A stretch of 12,373 nucleotides of DNA from Candidatus Nanohalarchaeota archaeon (GTDB lineage: Archaea; EX4484-52; B79-G9). Below the pieces are notes generated by a model that searched no databases, was not told where the DNA came from, and saw nothing but the letters and a program-made list of their open reading frames with translations. Shown here one piece after another: positions 4,960 through 12,373 of the stretch; position 1 is the stretch's first letter; every line of letters begins with the position of its first letter. The stretch is from NCBI GenBank assembly GCA_017610525.1, contig JAFCBW010000014.1:1-12373 (forward strand). Direction: 5' to 3'. The position numbers and the translations under genes were made by a program.

Positions 4960-6252
4960 ATGGAAGCAATCAAAAACATCTTAGTCGCATGGAAAGAAAG
5001 AGGAACCCCGAAAGACCTTATAAAAAGAGACATAACTATTCCCACCGCCCAAAAAAAAACAAACCAGATACACACCATTGCAGGAGTCAGGCAGTCCGGC
5101 AAAACATACACAATGTACCAGCTAATAAACCAGCTGATCTCTGATGGAACCGACAAAAACTCAATATTCTACCTCAACTTCGAAGACGAGAGACTACCCG
5201 AAAAAACAGAAACCCTGACAGAGTTAGTCCCAACAATCAGGCAGTTCTTCGACCCCCCAAAAAAAATATATCTCTTCCTTGACGAGATACAGGTAATCCC
5301 CTTGTGGGACAAATGGGCAAGAAGAATCCACGACGATCGCGAAATCACCCTGTATCTAAGCGGCTCATCCTCAAAACTATCAAGCAAAGAAATCTCAACA
5401 ACACTAAGAGGCCGCGCAATCACACACGACACCTACCCACTCTCCTTCAGGGAATTCCTGAAATTCAAAAACATGGCCTTCAACAAAAAAACAATAAACT
5501 ACAGTGAAAAAGACAAGGCAAAACTACTAAAATTGTTGCACGAATACCTGAAATACGGCGGCATGCCCGAAGTTGTCCTGCAAAAAGACGACAAGATACA
5601 ACTACTGCAGGAATACTTCAAAACAATAATCAACCGAGACATAATAGACCGCTACAACATAAGAAACACAAGCCTTCTCACAGACTACCTGAAACTGCTC
5701 ATAAACTCAACATATTCGTCCATCAGCAAATCATGCAACATCCTCGAAACATTCGGCTACAGCCTCAGCAAAAACACACTCTGCGAATACCAGTCTTACG
5801 CCCAAAATTCCTTCTTCATTTTCCCCGTATCAATAATCTCCTCAAAAATAAAGACGCAAATTCAATATCCAAAAAAAATATACTGCATAGACAACGGCTT
5901 TCTCTCAGCAATATCCTTCAAATACACAAAAGCATACGGTCGGCTCACAGAAAACGCAGTATTCATTGAACTGAAAAGGCGGAACAAAGAGATATACTAC
6001 TGGAAATCCAACGTAGGCGACGAAGTTGACTTTGTAATAAAAGACAATCTCAACATCACAGAACTCATCCAGGTTTGCTGGAACCCCGCGGAAGATGTAA
6101 AAAAAAGAGAAATCAGGGGACTGACAAAAGCAATGTCAGAATTCCATCTGGACAAAGGCATAATCATTACCGGAGACTATGAATCTGAAGAAGAGATAAA
6201 TGGAAAAAAAATCAGCTACATTCCAGTCTGGAAATGGCTTCTGGACATATGA
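4960..6252 (+). CDS. AAA_14/DUF4143 family ATPase (COG1373)
   Basis: The 430-aa protein has Walker A GVRQSGKT (42-49), Walker B IYLFLDE (103-109), a sensor-like LYLSGSSSKL (131-140) and LRGRAITHDTYPLSFREFL (149-167) with the putative arginine finger. The DUF4143 C-terminal half shows YGGMPEVVL (199-207), YCIDNGFLSA (308-317) and a nuclease-like core: ENAVFIELKRR (331-341), YYWKSNVGDEVDFVI (346-360), ELIQVCW (368-374). The E...D-x-n-E spacing resembles PD-(D/E)xK enzymes, but activity is unproven in this family. These ATPases are abundant, patchily distributed and often mobile in archaea; cellular role is unknown. ATG 4960 is chosen because the open frame upstream consists of the operator repeats, which encode implausible sequence, and because the TATA box predicts a leaderless start there. 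It converges with mscS with only 5 bp between stops. Codon use is native-like. Confidence 0.88.
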   Translation: MEAIKNILVAWKERGTPKDLIKRDITIPTAQKKTNQIHTIAGVRQSGKTYTMYQLINQLISDGTDKNSIFYLNFEDERLPEKTETLTELVPTIRQFFDPPKKIYLFLDEIQVIPLWDKWARRIHDDREITLYLSGSSSKLSSKEISTTLRGRAITHDTYPLSFREFLKFKNMAFNKKTINYSEKDKAKLLKLLHEYLKYGGMPEVVLQKDDKIQLLQEYFKTIINRDIIDRYNIRNTSLLTDYLKLLINSTYSSISKSCNILETFGYSLSKNTLCEYQSYAQNSFFIFPVSIISSKIKTQIQYPKKIYCIDNGFLSAISFKYTKAYGRLTENAVFIELKRRNKEIYYWKSNVGDEVDFVIKDNLNITELIQVCWNPAEDVKKREIRGLTKAMSEFHLDKGIIITGDYESEEEINGKKISYIPVWKWLLDI

Positions 6253-6257
6253 CCCAT

Positions 6258-7148
6258 TCACTTCTTCTTATCCTCTACAAGATGTTTAGTTTTAGCAAGA
6301 TCCTTCTTATACACAATAGTCCGGTGCGGGAACGGTATCTCAACACCTTCCTTATCAAACCTCTTCTTGATGGACTCAAGCAGCTCATAACCTGTCCGCG
6401 TAGCCACAGCCTGATCCGGCGCCCAGAAAAGCAGCCTCAAAGTAACACCGCTATCCGTAAGCTCCTTCATCCTCACAATAGGGATGTCCGAACTGCTGAT
6501 ATCCTTCGACGTATTGATATCCAGAACATCCGGGTGCTTCTTCACTTCATCCATAATTATCCTGCGCGCAAGATCAATATCAGAATCATAGCTGATAGAC
6601 ACATCAACATATTTCAGGATTTTCTCATCCCCGATACTATAATTCACAATCGGCTCCTTGCTTATAATATGATTAGGGATAACTATCCTCTTATTCTCCC
6701 ACGTCCTTACGACCGTATGGCGCAAAGTGATATCCTCAACAATCCCATACTCCCCGGAAATCCTTAACCTGTCCCCCAGCCGGAACGGCTGAAAAACAGC
6801 AAGACTGACACCTGCAACAAGATTGGCAAGCGTCTCCTGCGCCGCAAACCCGACAACAATACCAATAACCCCGACACCTGCAAACATACCCACAGAAACC
6901 GCCCGAAGCTCAGGAATAGAATAAAACACAAGCCCAAGACCTATAATATAAATCAATACTTGAGTGACTTTCCTCAACACTCTCTGTCTTGTAGGATCAA
7001 TTTTTTTCCTGACACTGGAAGTCCCTTCAAGGCGGAAAAACGCCTTATCCACAAGATACGCAAAGCAGATCGTCGCAAGAAAGATCAACACCGTTGTCGT
7101 CATTTCATGCGCAATCAGGTCAGACAACAATTCCATATTAAAATCCAT
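6258..7148 (-). CDS. mscS: MscS-type small-conductance mechanosensitive channel
   Basis: The 296-aa membrane channel opens under membrane tension to release solutes during hypo-osmotic shock. Three transmembrane helices are visible: about 17-38, 62-80 and 84-118. The last is the Gly/Ala-rich pore helix (AGVGVIGIVVGFAAQETLAN, then LVAGVSLAVFQPF), followed by the beta-domain signature RLGDRLRISGEYGIVEDI (123-140), IPNHIISKEPIVNYS (157-171) and the mixed C-terminal vestibule domain ending in EIPFPHRTIVY (270-280). A Lys-rich tail follows. Length and domain order match the E. coli MscS class. ATG at 7148 is favoured; an in-frame GTG at 7157 would add Val-Gly-Lys. The gene is monocistronic, with its own TATA box. 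Confidence 0.93.
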   Translation of the reverse strand: MDFNMELLSDLIAHEMTTTVLIFLATICFAYLVDKAFFRLEGTSSVRKKIDPTRQRVLRKVTQVLIYIIGLGLVFYSIPELRAVSVGMFAGVGVIGIVVGFAAQETLANLVAGVSLAVFQPFRLGDRLRISGEYGIVEDITLRHTVVRTWENKRIVIPNHIISKEPIVNYSIGDEKILKYVDVSISYDSDIDLARRIIMDEVKKHPDVLDINTSKDISSSDIPIVRMKELTDSGVTLRLLFWAPDQAVATRTGYELLESIKKRFDKEGVEIPFPHRTIVYKKDLAKTKHLVEDKKK

Positions 7149-7180
7149 TTTACCCACACAACCTATTTAGTCATCAAAGC

Positions 7181-7190
7181 ATATATATAA
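7181..7190 (-). promoter_or_regulatory. TATA box of mscS
   Basis: On the minus strand this reads TTATATATAT. Its centre lies about 26 bp before 7160, which gives a leader of roughly 12 nt to ATG 7148, or a nearly leaderless start if GTG 7157 is used. Confidence 0.55.
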
Positions 7191-7203
7191 TTTCAGAAAA
7201 AAA

Positions 7204-8256
7204 TCAATCACTGACAAGAGAATAAATACCATACACAAAATTCACAATCTTGAACTTAACAGAATTTAGAAATCCCACACCCTCGCATGTTATCTGCCCG
7301 CTCTCCCATGCCTCTGTAAAAGAAAGCTCACCACTTTCAATTTTCTCAAGCGCATCTTTTTGAACATGTATATTCATCGTCGGCTCAAACTGCTCTCCAT
7401 AACCGATTGAAACCAGAAACCTTTCATTGGTCGTCCCGTGTAGCACCTCTTCGCCGCCATCAAAATTGATTCGCTGGTTACCGAATATATATTTTAAAAA
7501 CCCCGGCGCTGACTCCAGGTTATTATTTATTGCACCCATGATTGAAGCCAGTTTATCCATACCCTGCTTCCTATACTCTGCCTGGTTTGCCTGCTCCTCT
7601 TCTGTAGGCTCTTCCTCATTTCCTTCATCATCACTTTTCACACAATCAGGATCATAATTGCAGCTCATCACAGGATATATACACACACCATTGTAGCATG
7701 AATTCTTAATGACAGGCCGCTCCTCTGGACCACACCTGCCATACCCACACGGTTTAATTCCACTGATCTGCGGGCAATCCTTATCATCCTTGCACCCGCA
7801 GCGCTCGCAATCATAGCACCCCGGGGTCGGGGCTGAACAATCCTTATCACTATCACACTTCTCCATTCCAGACACTTTCCCGTCACCGCATTTACCCATT
7901 TCATCCTCACTTGGAAGATAGACACTATCACCATACCCTGTCTGTGCTTTTTCCTTTGCCAGATCAAAAAACTCCTTATAGACAAAAGGTCCGCCATACC
8001 TTTTCACATAGCACCAGACCAGCGGATGCGCATCCCTGTCAACACTGAATGAAGAGGACTGTCCCGAAACAAAATTATCCGCCACATAGAGAACCTCCCC
8101 GGTATTAGCATCAATACATCTAAGCACAAAACTGTGCGCATCCCAATTCGTATCCCCTGCCCTAAAAGAAAAATTTACAGTAACCATGTCAACTGCATAG
8201 ATAAGGACAGGAAAACTCACAAGCACAGCCAGCAGGAATAATATCATTCTTTTCAT
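7204..8256 (-). CDS. Secreted Cys-rich protein with possible SCP2-like C-terminal domain
   Basis: The 350-aa protein starts MKRMILFLLAVLVSFPVLIYA, a Sec signal peptide, so it is exported or surface-held. Residues 22-115 are a probable beta-rich domain. Residues 123-205 hold 14 Cys, beginning CGDGKVSGMEKCD, like the CGDGxxxxxExCD motif common in secreted archaeal and bacterial proteins, then CYDCERCGC and several CxxxxC spacings that suggest disulfides. An acidic linker (207-223) leads to residues 228-350. There NIHVQKDALEKIESGELSF and SGQITCEGVGF resemble the end of SCP2 sterol-carrier domains, as recalled; this part is tentative. ATG 8256 gives a clean signal peptide; upstream in-frame codons to 8331 would bury it. 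A TATA-like TTTTAAAA lies at 8290-8297. I do not recognise the exact function. No downstream partner suggests a pathway. Confidence 0.78.
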   Translation of the reverse strand: MKRMILFLLAVLVSFPVLIYAVDMVTVNFSFRAGDTNWDAHSFVLRCIDANTGEVLYVADNFVSGQSSSFSVDRDAHPLVWCYVKRYGGPFVYKEFFDLAKEKAQTGYGDSVYLPSEDEMGKCGDGKVSGMEKCDSDKDCSAPTPGCYDCERCGCKDDKDCPQISGIKPCGYGRCGPEERPVIKNSCYNGVCIYPVMSCNYDPDCVKSDDEGNEEEPTEEEQANQAEYRKQGMDKLASIMGAINNNLESAPGFLKYIFGNQRINFDGGEEVLHGTTNERFLVSIGYGEQFEPTMNIHVQKDALEKIESGELSFTEAWESGQITCEGVGFLNSVKFKIVNFVYGIYSLVSD

Positions 8257-8366
8257 ACATACCACAATAATATATATGTAGCTCATGGTTTTTAAAATGA
8301 TTATAGTTAGCGCCGTTACTAAATAGACCAATTTAACAAATAATCAAGAGGTGCTAATCTATATGG

Positions 8367-8397
8367 TGAAGACATTGTCCAAAATGTTATGTCTTCA
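8367..8397. promoter_or_regulatory. Palindrome upstream of the mvk promoter
   Basis: A perfect 9-bp inverted repeat (TGAAGACAT at 8367-8375, ATGTCTTCA at 8389-8397) with a 13-bp spacer ends 8 bp before the TATA-like element of mvk, in the 179-bp divergent region. It could be an operator; no regulator is identified. Confidence 0.4.
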
Positions 8398-8404
8398 ACT
8401 ATAC

Positions 8405-8435
8405 CTTTTTATCATTTTCCGAACATAAAAACACC
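8405..8435 (+). promoter_or_regulatory. mvk promoter, leaderless start
   Basis: CTTTTTATC (8405-8413) is a TATA-like element centred about 26 bp before ATG 8436. There is no Shine-Dalgarno, so the mRNA is probably leaderless. CCGAACATAA (8419-8428), between TATA and start, is the exact complement of TTATGTTCGG in the ribH leader (191-200). Confidence 0.5.
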
Positions 8436-9422
8436 ATGACAAAAAACACAGTAACATCATCCGCCCCCGGGAACATATTCTTCTTCGGCGAATTCGCAGT
8501 AATCTACAACAAGCCCTGCATAATAGCATCAGTAGACAAAAGAACAACCGTCACAGCAAACACAAGAACCGACAATAAGATAATCATAGAATCCGCCGCA
8601 TTCGGCACCGCAGCCGCAATCCTCAACAACCGCCTAACAGGCTACGAAACCAAAGCCCCCGAACTATACCCCCTTCTGGACTTCATCTCAGACCTTGTCC
8701 CCAAACTAAAAATCACGCAAGGCCTCACCCTGAAAATCACATCCGACATCCCCGTAAACTCCGGCATGAGCAGCTCAACCGCCGTATTTAGCTCAATACT
8801 GAAAGCATTATCAGAAATCTCCGGCAAAAACATAGAGAACAAAGACTACTTTGACTGGATATACCCGCACCAGGTAAAGATACACGGCGGCAAAGCATCC
8901 GGAAGCGAAATAATATCCTCATCAATAGGCGGCTTTAACACAGTAGAAAAGAAACAGGACAAAATCACATTCAACTCACTTGGCACACAGGACTTCAGCG
9001 TCGTCATAGCAGACACAAAAGTATCAGCACCAACAGCACAGACTGTCGGCTATCACCTTCCGACCATGGAAGCGCGCTTCCCAAAAATGGTAAAAGGCAT
9101 CTTCGAAAACATAGAAAAACTAACCCTCGACGCAAAAACCGCCATCCAAAATGGGGACCTCGAAGAAATAGGACGTCTCATGAACGAAAACCAGGTCCTC
9201 TTATCAAAACTGGGGATGTCCCACCCGAAACTCGACGACTGCATCTCATCAAGCCTTGCCGCAGGCGCACTCGGCGCAAAACTCTCCGGCGGCGGCTGGG
9301 GCGGCATCATGGTCGCTTTATGCCATCCAAAAGACCAGGCTCAGGTAATGGGTGCCCTAAAAGAGACCGGAGCAGACGTAATCAAGACAAAAATCGGCGT
9401 CGAGGGCGCAAAGCTCGAGTAA
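8436..9422 (+). CDS. mvk: Mevalonate kinase, divergent GHMP-family member
   Basis: The 328-aa GHMP kinase is expected to phosphorylate mevalonate with ATP in isoprenoid (archaeal lipid) synthesis. Motif 1 is SAPGNIFFFGEFAVIYNKP (9-27), motif 2 SDIPVNSGMSSSTAV (103-117) and motif 3 GALGAKLSGGGWGG (277-290). HGGKASGSEIISSSIGG (150-166) occupies the place of the mevalonate kinase HGxPSGxDN loop. Several residues depart from the textbook enzyme: Asn13 for the usual Lys, Phe20 for His in GEH, and Glu158 where the catalytic Asp is expected. The Asn may be normal in an archaeal subgroup, but the Asp-to-Glu change deserves attention. Length and the hmgA gene nearby support mevalonate kinase; another GHMP kinase of the altered archaeal mevalonate pathway is the alternative. 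It ends flush against the next, convergent gene. Confidence 0.8.
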   Translation: MTKNTVTSSAPGNIFFFGEFAVIYNKPCIIASVDKRTTVTANTRTDNKIIIESAAFGTAAAILNNRLTGYETKAPELYPLLDFISDLVPKLKITQGLTLKITSDIPVNSGMSSSTAVFSSILKALSEISGKNIENKDYFDWIYPHQVKIHGGKASGSEIISSSIGGFNTVEKKQDKITFNSLGTQDFSVVIADTKVSAPTAQTVGYHLPTMEARFPKMVKGIFENIEKLTLDAKTAIQNGDLEEIGRLMNENQVLLSKLGMSHPKLDDCISSSLAAGALGAKLSGGGWGGIMVALCHPKDQAQVMGALKETGADVIKTKIGVEGAKLE

Positions 9423-10487
9423 TCATCCCTTTCTCAGTGCAGGCATCACAATACTCACATACTTAGCCACAAGAATCAGGATCATCGGCCCGATGAATAT
9501 CCCGCTGATCCCAAACACCATCGGCCCGAAAATATAGGAAAGCATCATAGCACCTGTATTGACCCCCTTTGCAGAAACAAAAGGCCGCAAAGCAAAATCA
9601 GGAATCATATCAACCACAATATTGACAGCAGCAAGAAATACCAGGATATAGGCTGCATCACCAAAAAGAGAATCTGCAATAAACGAACTGACAGCAAGAT
9701 AAACAACAGTCGGAATCCACACAAGCTTCACCCCGATCATCGGCACAAGACTCGCAACACCCGTAAGAATGGCAAGAAGAATAGGATACGGCAACTGCAA
9801 ATGCACCGGCGCATACATATTGAACACACTATAAACAACAATAGCAAGCACAGCAGTGACAATCGCATTCAGGATATTCCCGAAAAACACCCTATAAAGC
9901 GCCTTATCAACCTCATTAAAATACACATGAGCAACCCTCTGGCTATAAAAAATATTCTCAAAAACTGATCTTCTCAACTTACCCCCGTCCTTCAGAAGAT
10001 AAAACGATATAAGAAACACCAAAAACACATTAAACACAAACCCGAAAAAAGAAAAAAAGTACCCTAATGACTGGTTAAACAAACCAAGGACTGAAGAAAT
10101 CAACTCCTTATCCTGCCCAATACCGGACAACGAACTCCACGGGTCACTAAAATCCCCGCTGACATTTATCTTATCTGTAATCATCTCAACATACTGCGAT
10201 TTCTCATCATCAGGCATACTCTGTGCATACTTGGCAAACTCAATAGTCCCGATATTCAAAGTATACGCAGCAATACATACAATCGGCAGAATCACAATAA
10301 CAAGCGAAAAAAGCGCAGAAAACATCTTCCACTGTGTAACCCGCCGCACAACACTGTAAAACGGCCGTGCAATATAATAGACAAAAAGAGAATACGCAAT
10401 CACATCCCTGAAAGGCGCAACAAGCATAAACAATACTACAGCAAGAACAATTCCATAATATCCCCAGACACTATTTCTTCCATCCAT
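9423..10487 (-). CDS. AI-2E/UPF0118 family membrane protein
   Basis: The 354-aa integral membrane protein has about eight hydrophobic segments: near residues 11-26, 29-43, 58-75, 142-165, 203-222, 234-252, 255-300 (probably two) and 313-345. The family pattern shows in FYLLKDG (162-168), YPILLAILTGVASLVPMIG (234-252) and GPMVFGISGIFIGPMI (321-336), which follow the PF01594 layout. Members act as exporters of AI-2-like signals or as Na+/H+ antiporters in different bacteria; the archaeal substrate is unknown. ATG 10487 is chosen over the in-frame TTG 10493. Its promoter overlaps that of hmgA on the other strand. The end abuts the mvk stop with no spacer, so their 3' transcripts must overlap. 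Confidence 0.85.
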   Translation of the reverse strand: MDGRNSVWGYYGIVLAVVLFMLVAPFRDVIAYSLFVYYIARPFYSVVRRVTQWKMFSALFSLVIVILPIVCIAAYTLNIGTIEFAKYAQSMPDDEKSQYVEMITDKINVSGDFSDPWSSLSGIGQDKELISSVLGLFNQSLGYFFSFFGFVFNVFLVFLISFYLLKDGGKLRRSVFENIFYSQRVAHVYFNEVDKALYRVFFGNILNAIVTAVLAIVVYSVFNMYAPVHLQLPYPILLAILTGVASLVPMIGVKLVWIPTVVYLAVSSFIADSLFGDAAYILVFLAAVNIVVDMIPDFALRPFVSAKGVNTGAMMLSYIFGPMVFGISGIFIGPMILILVAKYVSIVMPALRKG

Positions 10488-10512
10488 AAACAATTACTTA
10501 TTGACAACAAGC

Positions 10513-10521
10513 ATTTATAAG
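10513..10521. promoter_or_regulatory. TATA box possibly shared by two divergent genes
   Basis: TTTATAAG (10514-10521) on the plus strand reads TTATAAAT on the minus strand. It lies about 26 bp from a predicted hmgA start near 10543 and about 26 bp from a minus-strand start near 10490. The intergenic region is only 63 bp and I see no second clear TATA box for the membrane protein gene. Confidence 0.5.
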
Positions 10522-10550
10522 TTATACCGACAAATAACAAAGTGATAACA

Positions 10551-11768
10551 ATGAACAACGACCTTGAACAAAAACTAATAACCGGAAAAATAAAAATGCA
10601 CGACCTAGACAAGCTGGTAGCCCCAAAAGAAGCAACAGCTATCCGCCGCCGCGCAATCGAAAAACTCACAGGCACAACCCTCGAAAACATAGGCGCACAC
10701 ACAATAGACACAGAAACAGCATGCAAAAAAAACATAGAAAACATGCTAGGCGCAACACAGGTACCCTTGGGCATAGCAGGCCCCCTCAAAATAAACGGCG
10801 AACATGCAAAAGGCACCTACTACATCCCACTTGCAACAACAGAAGGCGCACTAGTCGCATCCACAAGCCGTGGCACAAAAGCAGTCACCGCATCCGGCGG
10901 CGCAAAAGTCTACGCCCAGAACAAAGGCATGACACGCGCACCCGTATTTCGCACATCAGGCCTAAAAGAATCAAAAGAGCTCGTAGAATGGACACAAAAA
11001 AACTTCGCACGCATAAAAAAAACAGCAGAAAGCACAACACGATACGGCAAACTAACAGAGATCCAGCCATGGATAGTAGGAAGAAACGTATACCTGAGAT
11101 TCGTCTTTGACACAAAAGACGCCATGGGCATGAACATGGCAGTAATAGCATGCGACGCAGTAATAAGAGAACTCATAGACAAAGAGACAGACGCCAGATG
11201 CATAAGCTTATCCGGCAACGTCTGCACAGACAAAAAGCCATCCGCGATCAACTTCATCTCAGGAAGAGGAAAAAGCGTACATGCAGAAGCGATAATAAAA
11301 AAAGAGACACTAAAAGACGTCCTAAAAACCACGGCAAAACACATTTTCGAAGTAAACTACAGAAAAAACCTCCTCGGATCAGCAGTAGCCTCAAGTTTAG
11401 GATTCAACGCCCACTACGGAAACATCGCAGCAGCACTATTTCTTGCAACAGGACAAGACATCGCCCACGTAACAGAGGCAGCGATGGGAATCACAACATG
11501 CGAAATGCTCGAAGACGACCTCTACATCTCAGTCTACATCCCAAACCTCAACGTAGGCACAGTAGGCGGCGGCACATCACTAGGCACCCAGAAAGAAGCA
11601 CTAAGCATTCTCGGCGTATCCGGCCCTGCTAAGAACCCCGGTGAAAACGCGCACAAGCTGGCAGAAATAACCGGCGCAGCAATACTATGCGGCGAACTCT
11701 CACTCTTGTCCGCATTCACATCAAGAGACGTAGCAAAAGCGCACATAACGCACGGCAGAGGCAAATAA
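10551..11768 (+). CDS. hmgA: 3-hydroxy-3-methylglutaryl-CoA reductase, class I
   Basis: The 405-aa enzyme reduces HMG-CoA to mevalonate with NADPH, the committed step toward archaeal isoprenoid lipids. Class I features are complete: ENMLGATQVPLGIAGPL (63-79), TTEGALVAS (96-104) with catalytic Glu98, DAMGMNM (190-196) for cofactor binding, GNVCTDKKPSAINFISGRGK (222-241) with the catalytic Lys, LGSAVA and GFNAHYGN (275-291), GQDIAHV (301-307) with the catalytic Asp, TVGGGTSLGTQ (337-347) and the C-terminal AHxxxGR containing His398. No membrane anchor is present, as usual for the soluble archaeal enzyme. ATG 10551 follows GTGAT (10542-10546); the in-frame GTG 10542 is that site. The small membrane gene begins 18 bp after its stop, probably in the same transcript. 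Confidence 0.96.
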   Translation: MNNDLEQKLITGKIKMHDLDKLVAPKEATAIRRRAIEKLTGTTLENIGAHTIDTETACKKNIENMLGATQVPLGIAGPLKINGEHAKGTYYIPLATTEGALVASTSRGTKAVTASGGAKVYAQNKGMTRAPVFRTSGLKESKELVEWTQKNFARIKKTAESTTRYGKLTEIQPWIVGRNVYLRFVFDTKDAMGMNMAVIACDAVIRELIDKETDARCISLSGNVCTDKKPSAINFISGRGKSVHAEAIIKKETLKDVLKTTAKHIFEVNYRKNLLGSAVASSLGFNAHYGNIAAALFLATGQDIAHVTEAAMGITTCEMLEDDLYISVYIPNLNVGTVGGGTSLGTQKEALSILGVSGPAKNPGENAHKLAEITGAAILCGELSLLSAFTSRDVAKAHITHGRGK

Positions 11769-11786
11769 CTATTTCTGGCGCTATAG

Positions 11787-12149
11787 ATGCATCCCCAAAA
11801 AATCCAGTACCATAAAATACTAGTAGACTTCATACTCGGCGGTCTGCTGATCTCCATCGCACTTCTAATATCAGACATACTAGGACCCCTTGTAGGCGGC
11901 GGATTCGCTGCCCTCCCCATAAGAGTAGGCGCAACAATATTCATAGCAGGCATCAGTGGGGGAGAGGCAATCGCATACGAGATGTCAAAAGGCGCCCTAA
12001 GCGGTCTCTTTGGCGCCTTTGCCTTTGCACTCATCCTCTCCTTTACACCTCAAAAAATAGGCATCACAAAAAGCTTCATAGCAGCCCTCTTCCTCTGCGC
12101 ACTTGTAATCTGCATAACCAACCCGATAATCATGGAGATATTACCATGA
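11787..12149 (+). CDS. Small membrane protein, first of a paralogous pair
   Basis: The 120-aa protein has four predicted transmembrane segments: about 10-29, 30-54, 66-86 and 97-118. Its core (KILVDFILGG, LGPLVGGGFAALPIRVGA, then GALSGLFGAFAFAL) is repeated in the next gene, so the two are paralogues that may form a heteromer. The PIR motif after a Gly-rich helix resembles the DUF3147 group of small membrane proteins, as far as I can recall; a function is not known. No Shine-Dalgarno precedes ATG 11787, but it lies just 18 bp after hmgA, so read-through from that transcript is likely. Its TGA overlaps the next ATG. Confidence 0.75.
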   Translation: MHPQKIQYHKILVDFILGGLLISIALLISDILGPLVGGGFAALPIRVGATIFIAGISGGEAIAYEMSKGALSGLFGAFAFALILSFTPQKIGITKSFIAALFLCALVICITNPIIMEILP

Positions 12150-12373
12150 AACAAAAATTCGCAAAAGACTTCATAGCCGGCGGAGCAGTAGTCTCCTTTG
12201 CCCTATGGCTTGCATCCCTCTTCGGTCCCGTCATAGGCGGAATCTTTGCAGGCCTCCCAATCCGTCTTGCCGCAACAATAGCCTTCGAGCGCAAAAAAGG
12301 CGCAGAATATATAGAAAAAATGGCAAAAGGCGCACTATTCGGCTTCATCGCAAACTTCTCATTCATGTTCACA
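12146..12373 (+). CDS. Small membrane protein, second paralogue (cut by window end)
   Basis: This reads 76 codons from ATG 12146, which overlaps the preceding stop as ATGA, to the window edge. KDFIAGGAVVSFAL, LFGPVIGGIFAGLPIRLAAT and MAKGALFGFIANFSF line up with the upstream protein's DFILGG, ILGPLVGGGFAALPIR and MSKGALSGLFG segments in the same order. The overlap suggests coupled translation in equal amounts, as for paired small transporters. The 3' end is not in the window. Confidence 0.75.
   Translation, partial: MKQKFAKDFIAGGAVVSFALWLASLFGPVIGGIFAGLPIRLAATIAFERKKGAEYIEKMAKGALFGFIANFSFMFT

Noticed and set aside
8363..8428. A 21-codon frame (starting MVKTLSKM) with GAGGTG upstream, before mvk
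   Set aside because: It covers the palindrome and the TATA element of mvk, and the predicted mvk transcript starts after it; nothing supports translation.

Overview
The window looks like part of an archaeal chromosome. The evidence is an archaeal-type riboflavin synthase (RibC) beside its paralogue RibH, a stand-alone archaeal-type pyrimidine reductase (ArfC), class I HMG-CoA reductase and a GHMP-family mevalonate kinase. There are also TATA-box promoters about 26 bp from likely leaderless starts, and a recurring GTGAT Shine-Dalgarno just before ATG. The order cannot be fixed from this sequence. The secreted CGDG-type Cys-rich protein and compact layout would suit a DPANN-like or small euryarchaeal genome. 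Native genes favour A- and C-ending codons. Two stretches (777-1100 and about 3670-4263) do not, and look acquired.

Bases 1-4861 hold a riboflavin cluster, all on the + strand: the tail of ribC, ribH, ribBA (fused DHBP synthase and bacterial-type GTP cyclohydrolase II), a COG0402-type amidohydrolase overlapping the ribBA stop, and arfC. It encodes GTP opening (RibA), butanone-phosphate formation (RibB), side-chain reduction (ArfC), lumazine formation (RibH) and riboflavin formation (RibC). No cytidine-deaminase-type RibD domain is present. The amidohydrolase, translationally coupled to ribBA, is therefore a strong candidate for the pyrimidine deaminase step, which to my knowledge is poorly defined in archaea. 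The cluster is interrupted by a 107-aa gene of unknown function plus AT-rich DNA, and by broken remnants of AlbA_2/winged-helix regulator genes.

Bases 4862-6252 carry an AAA_14/DUF4143 ATPase behind three evenly spaced palindromes that flank and overlap its promoter. Next come two minus-strand genes: an MscS-type mechanosensitive channel and a secreted Cys-rich protein with a possible SCP2-like C-terminal domain.

Bases 8436-12373 are an isoprenoid region. A divergent mevalonate kinase is convergent, with no gap, with an AI-2E/UPF0118 family membrane protein. The latter is divergent from hmgA, and the two may share one TATA box. Two paralogous small membrane proteins follow hmgA, the second cut by the window end. 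A 10-bp word (TTATGTTCGG or its complement) occurs in both the ribH leader and the mvk promoter.
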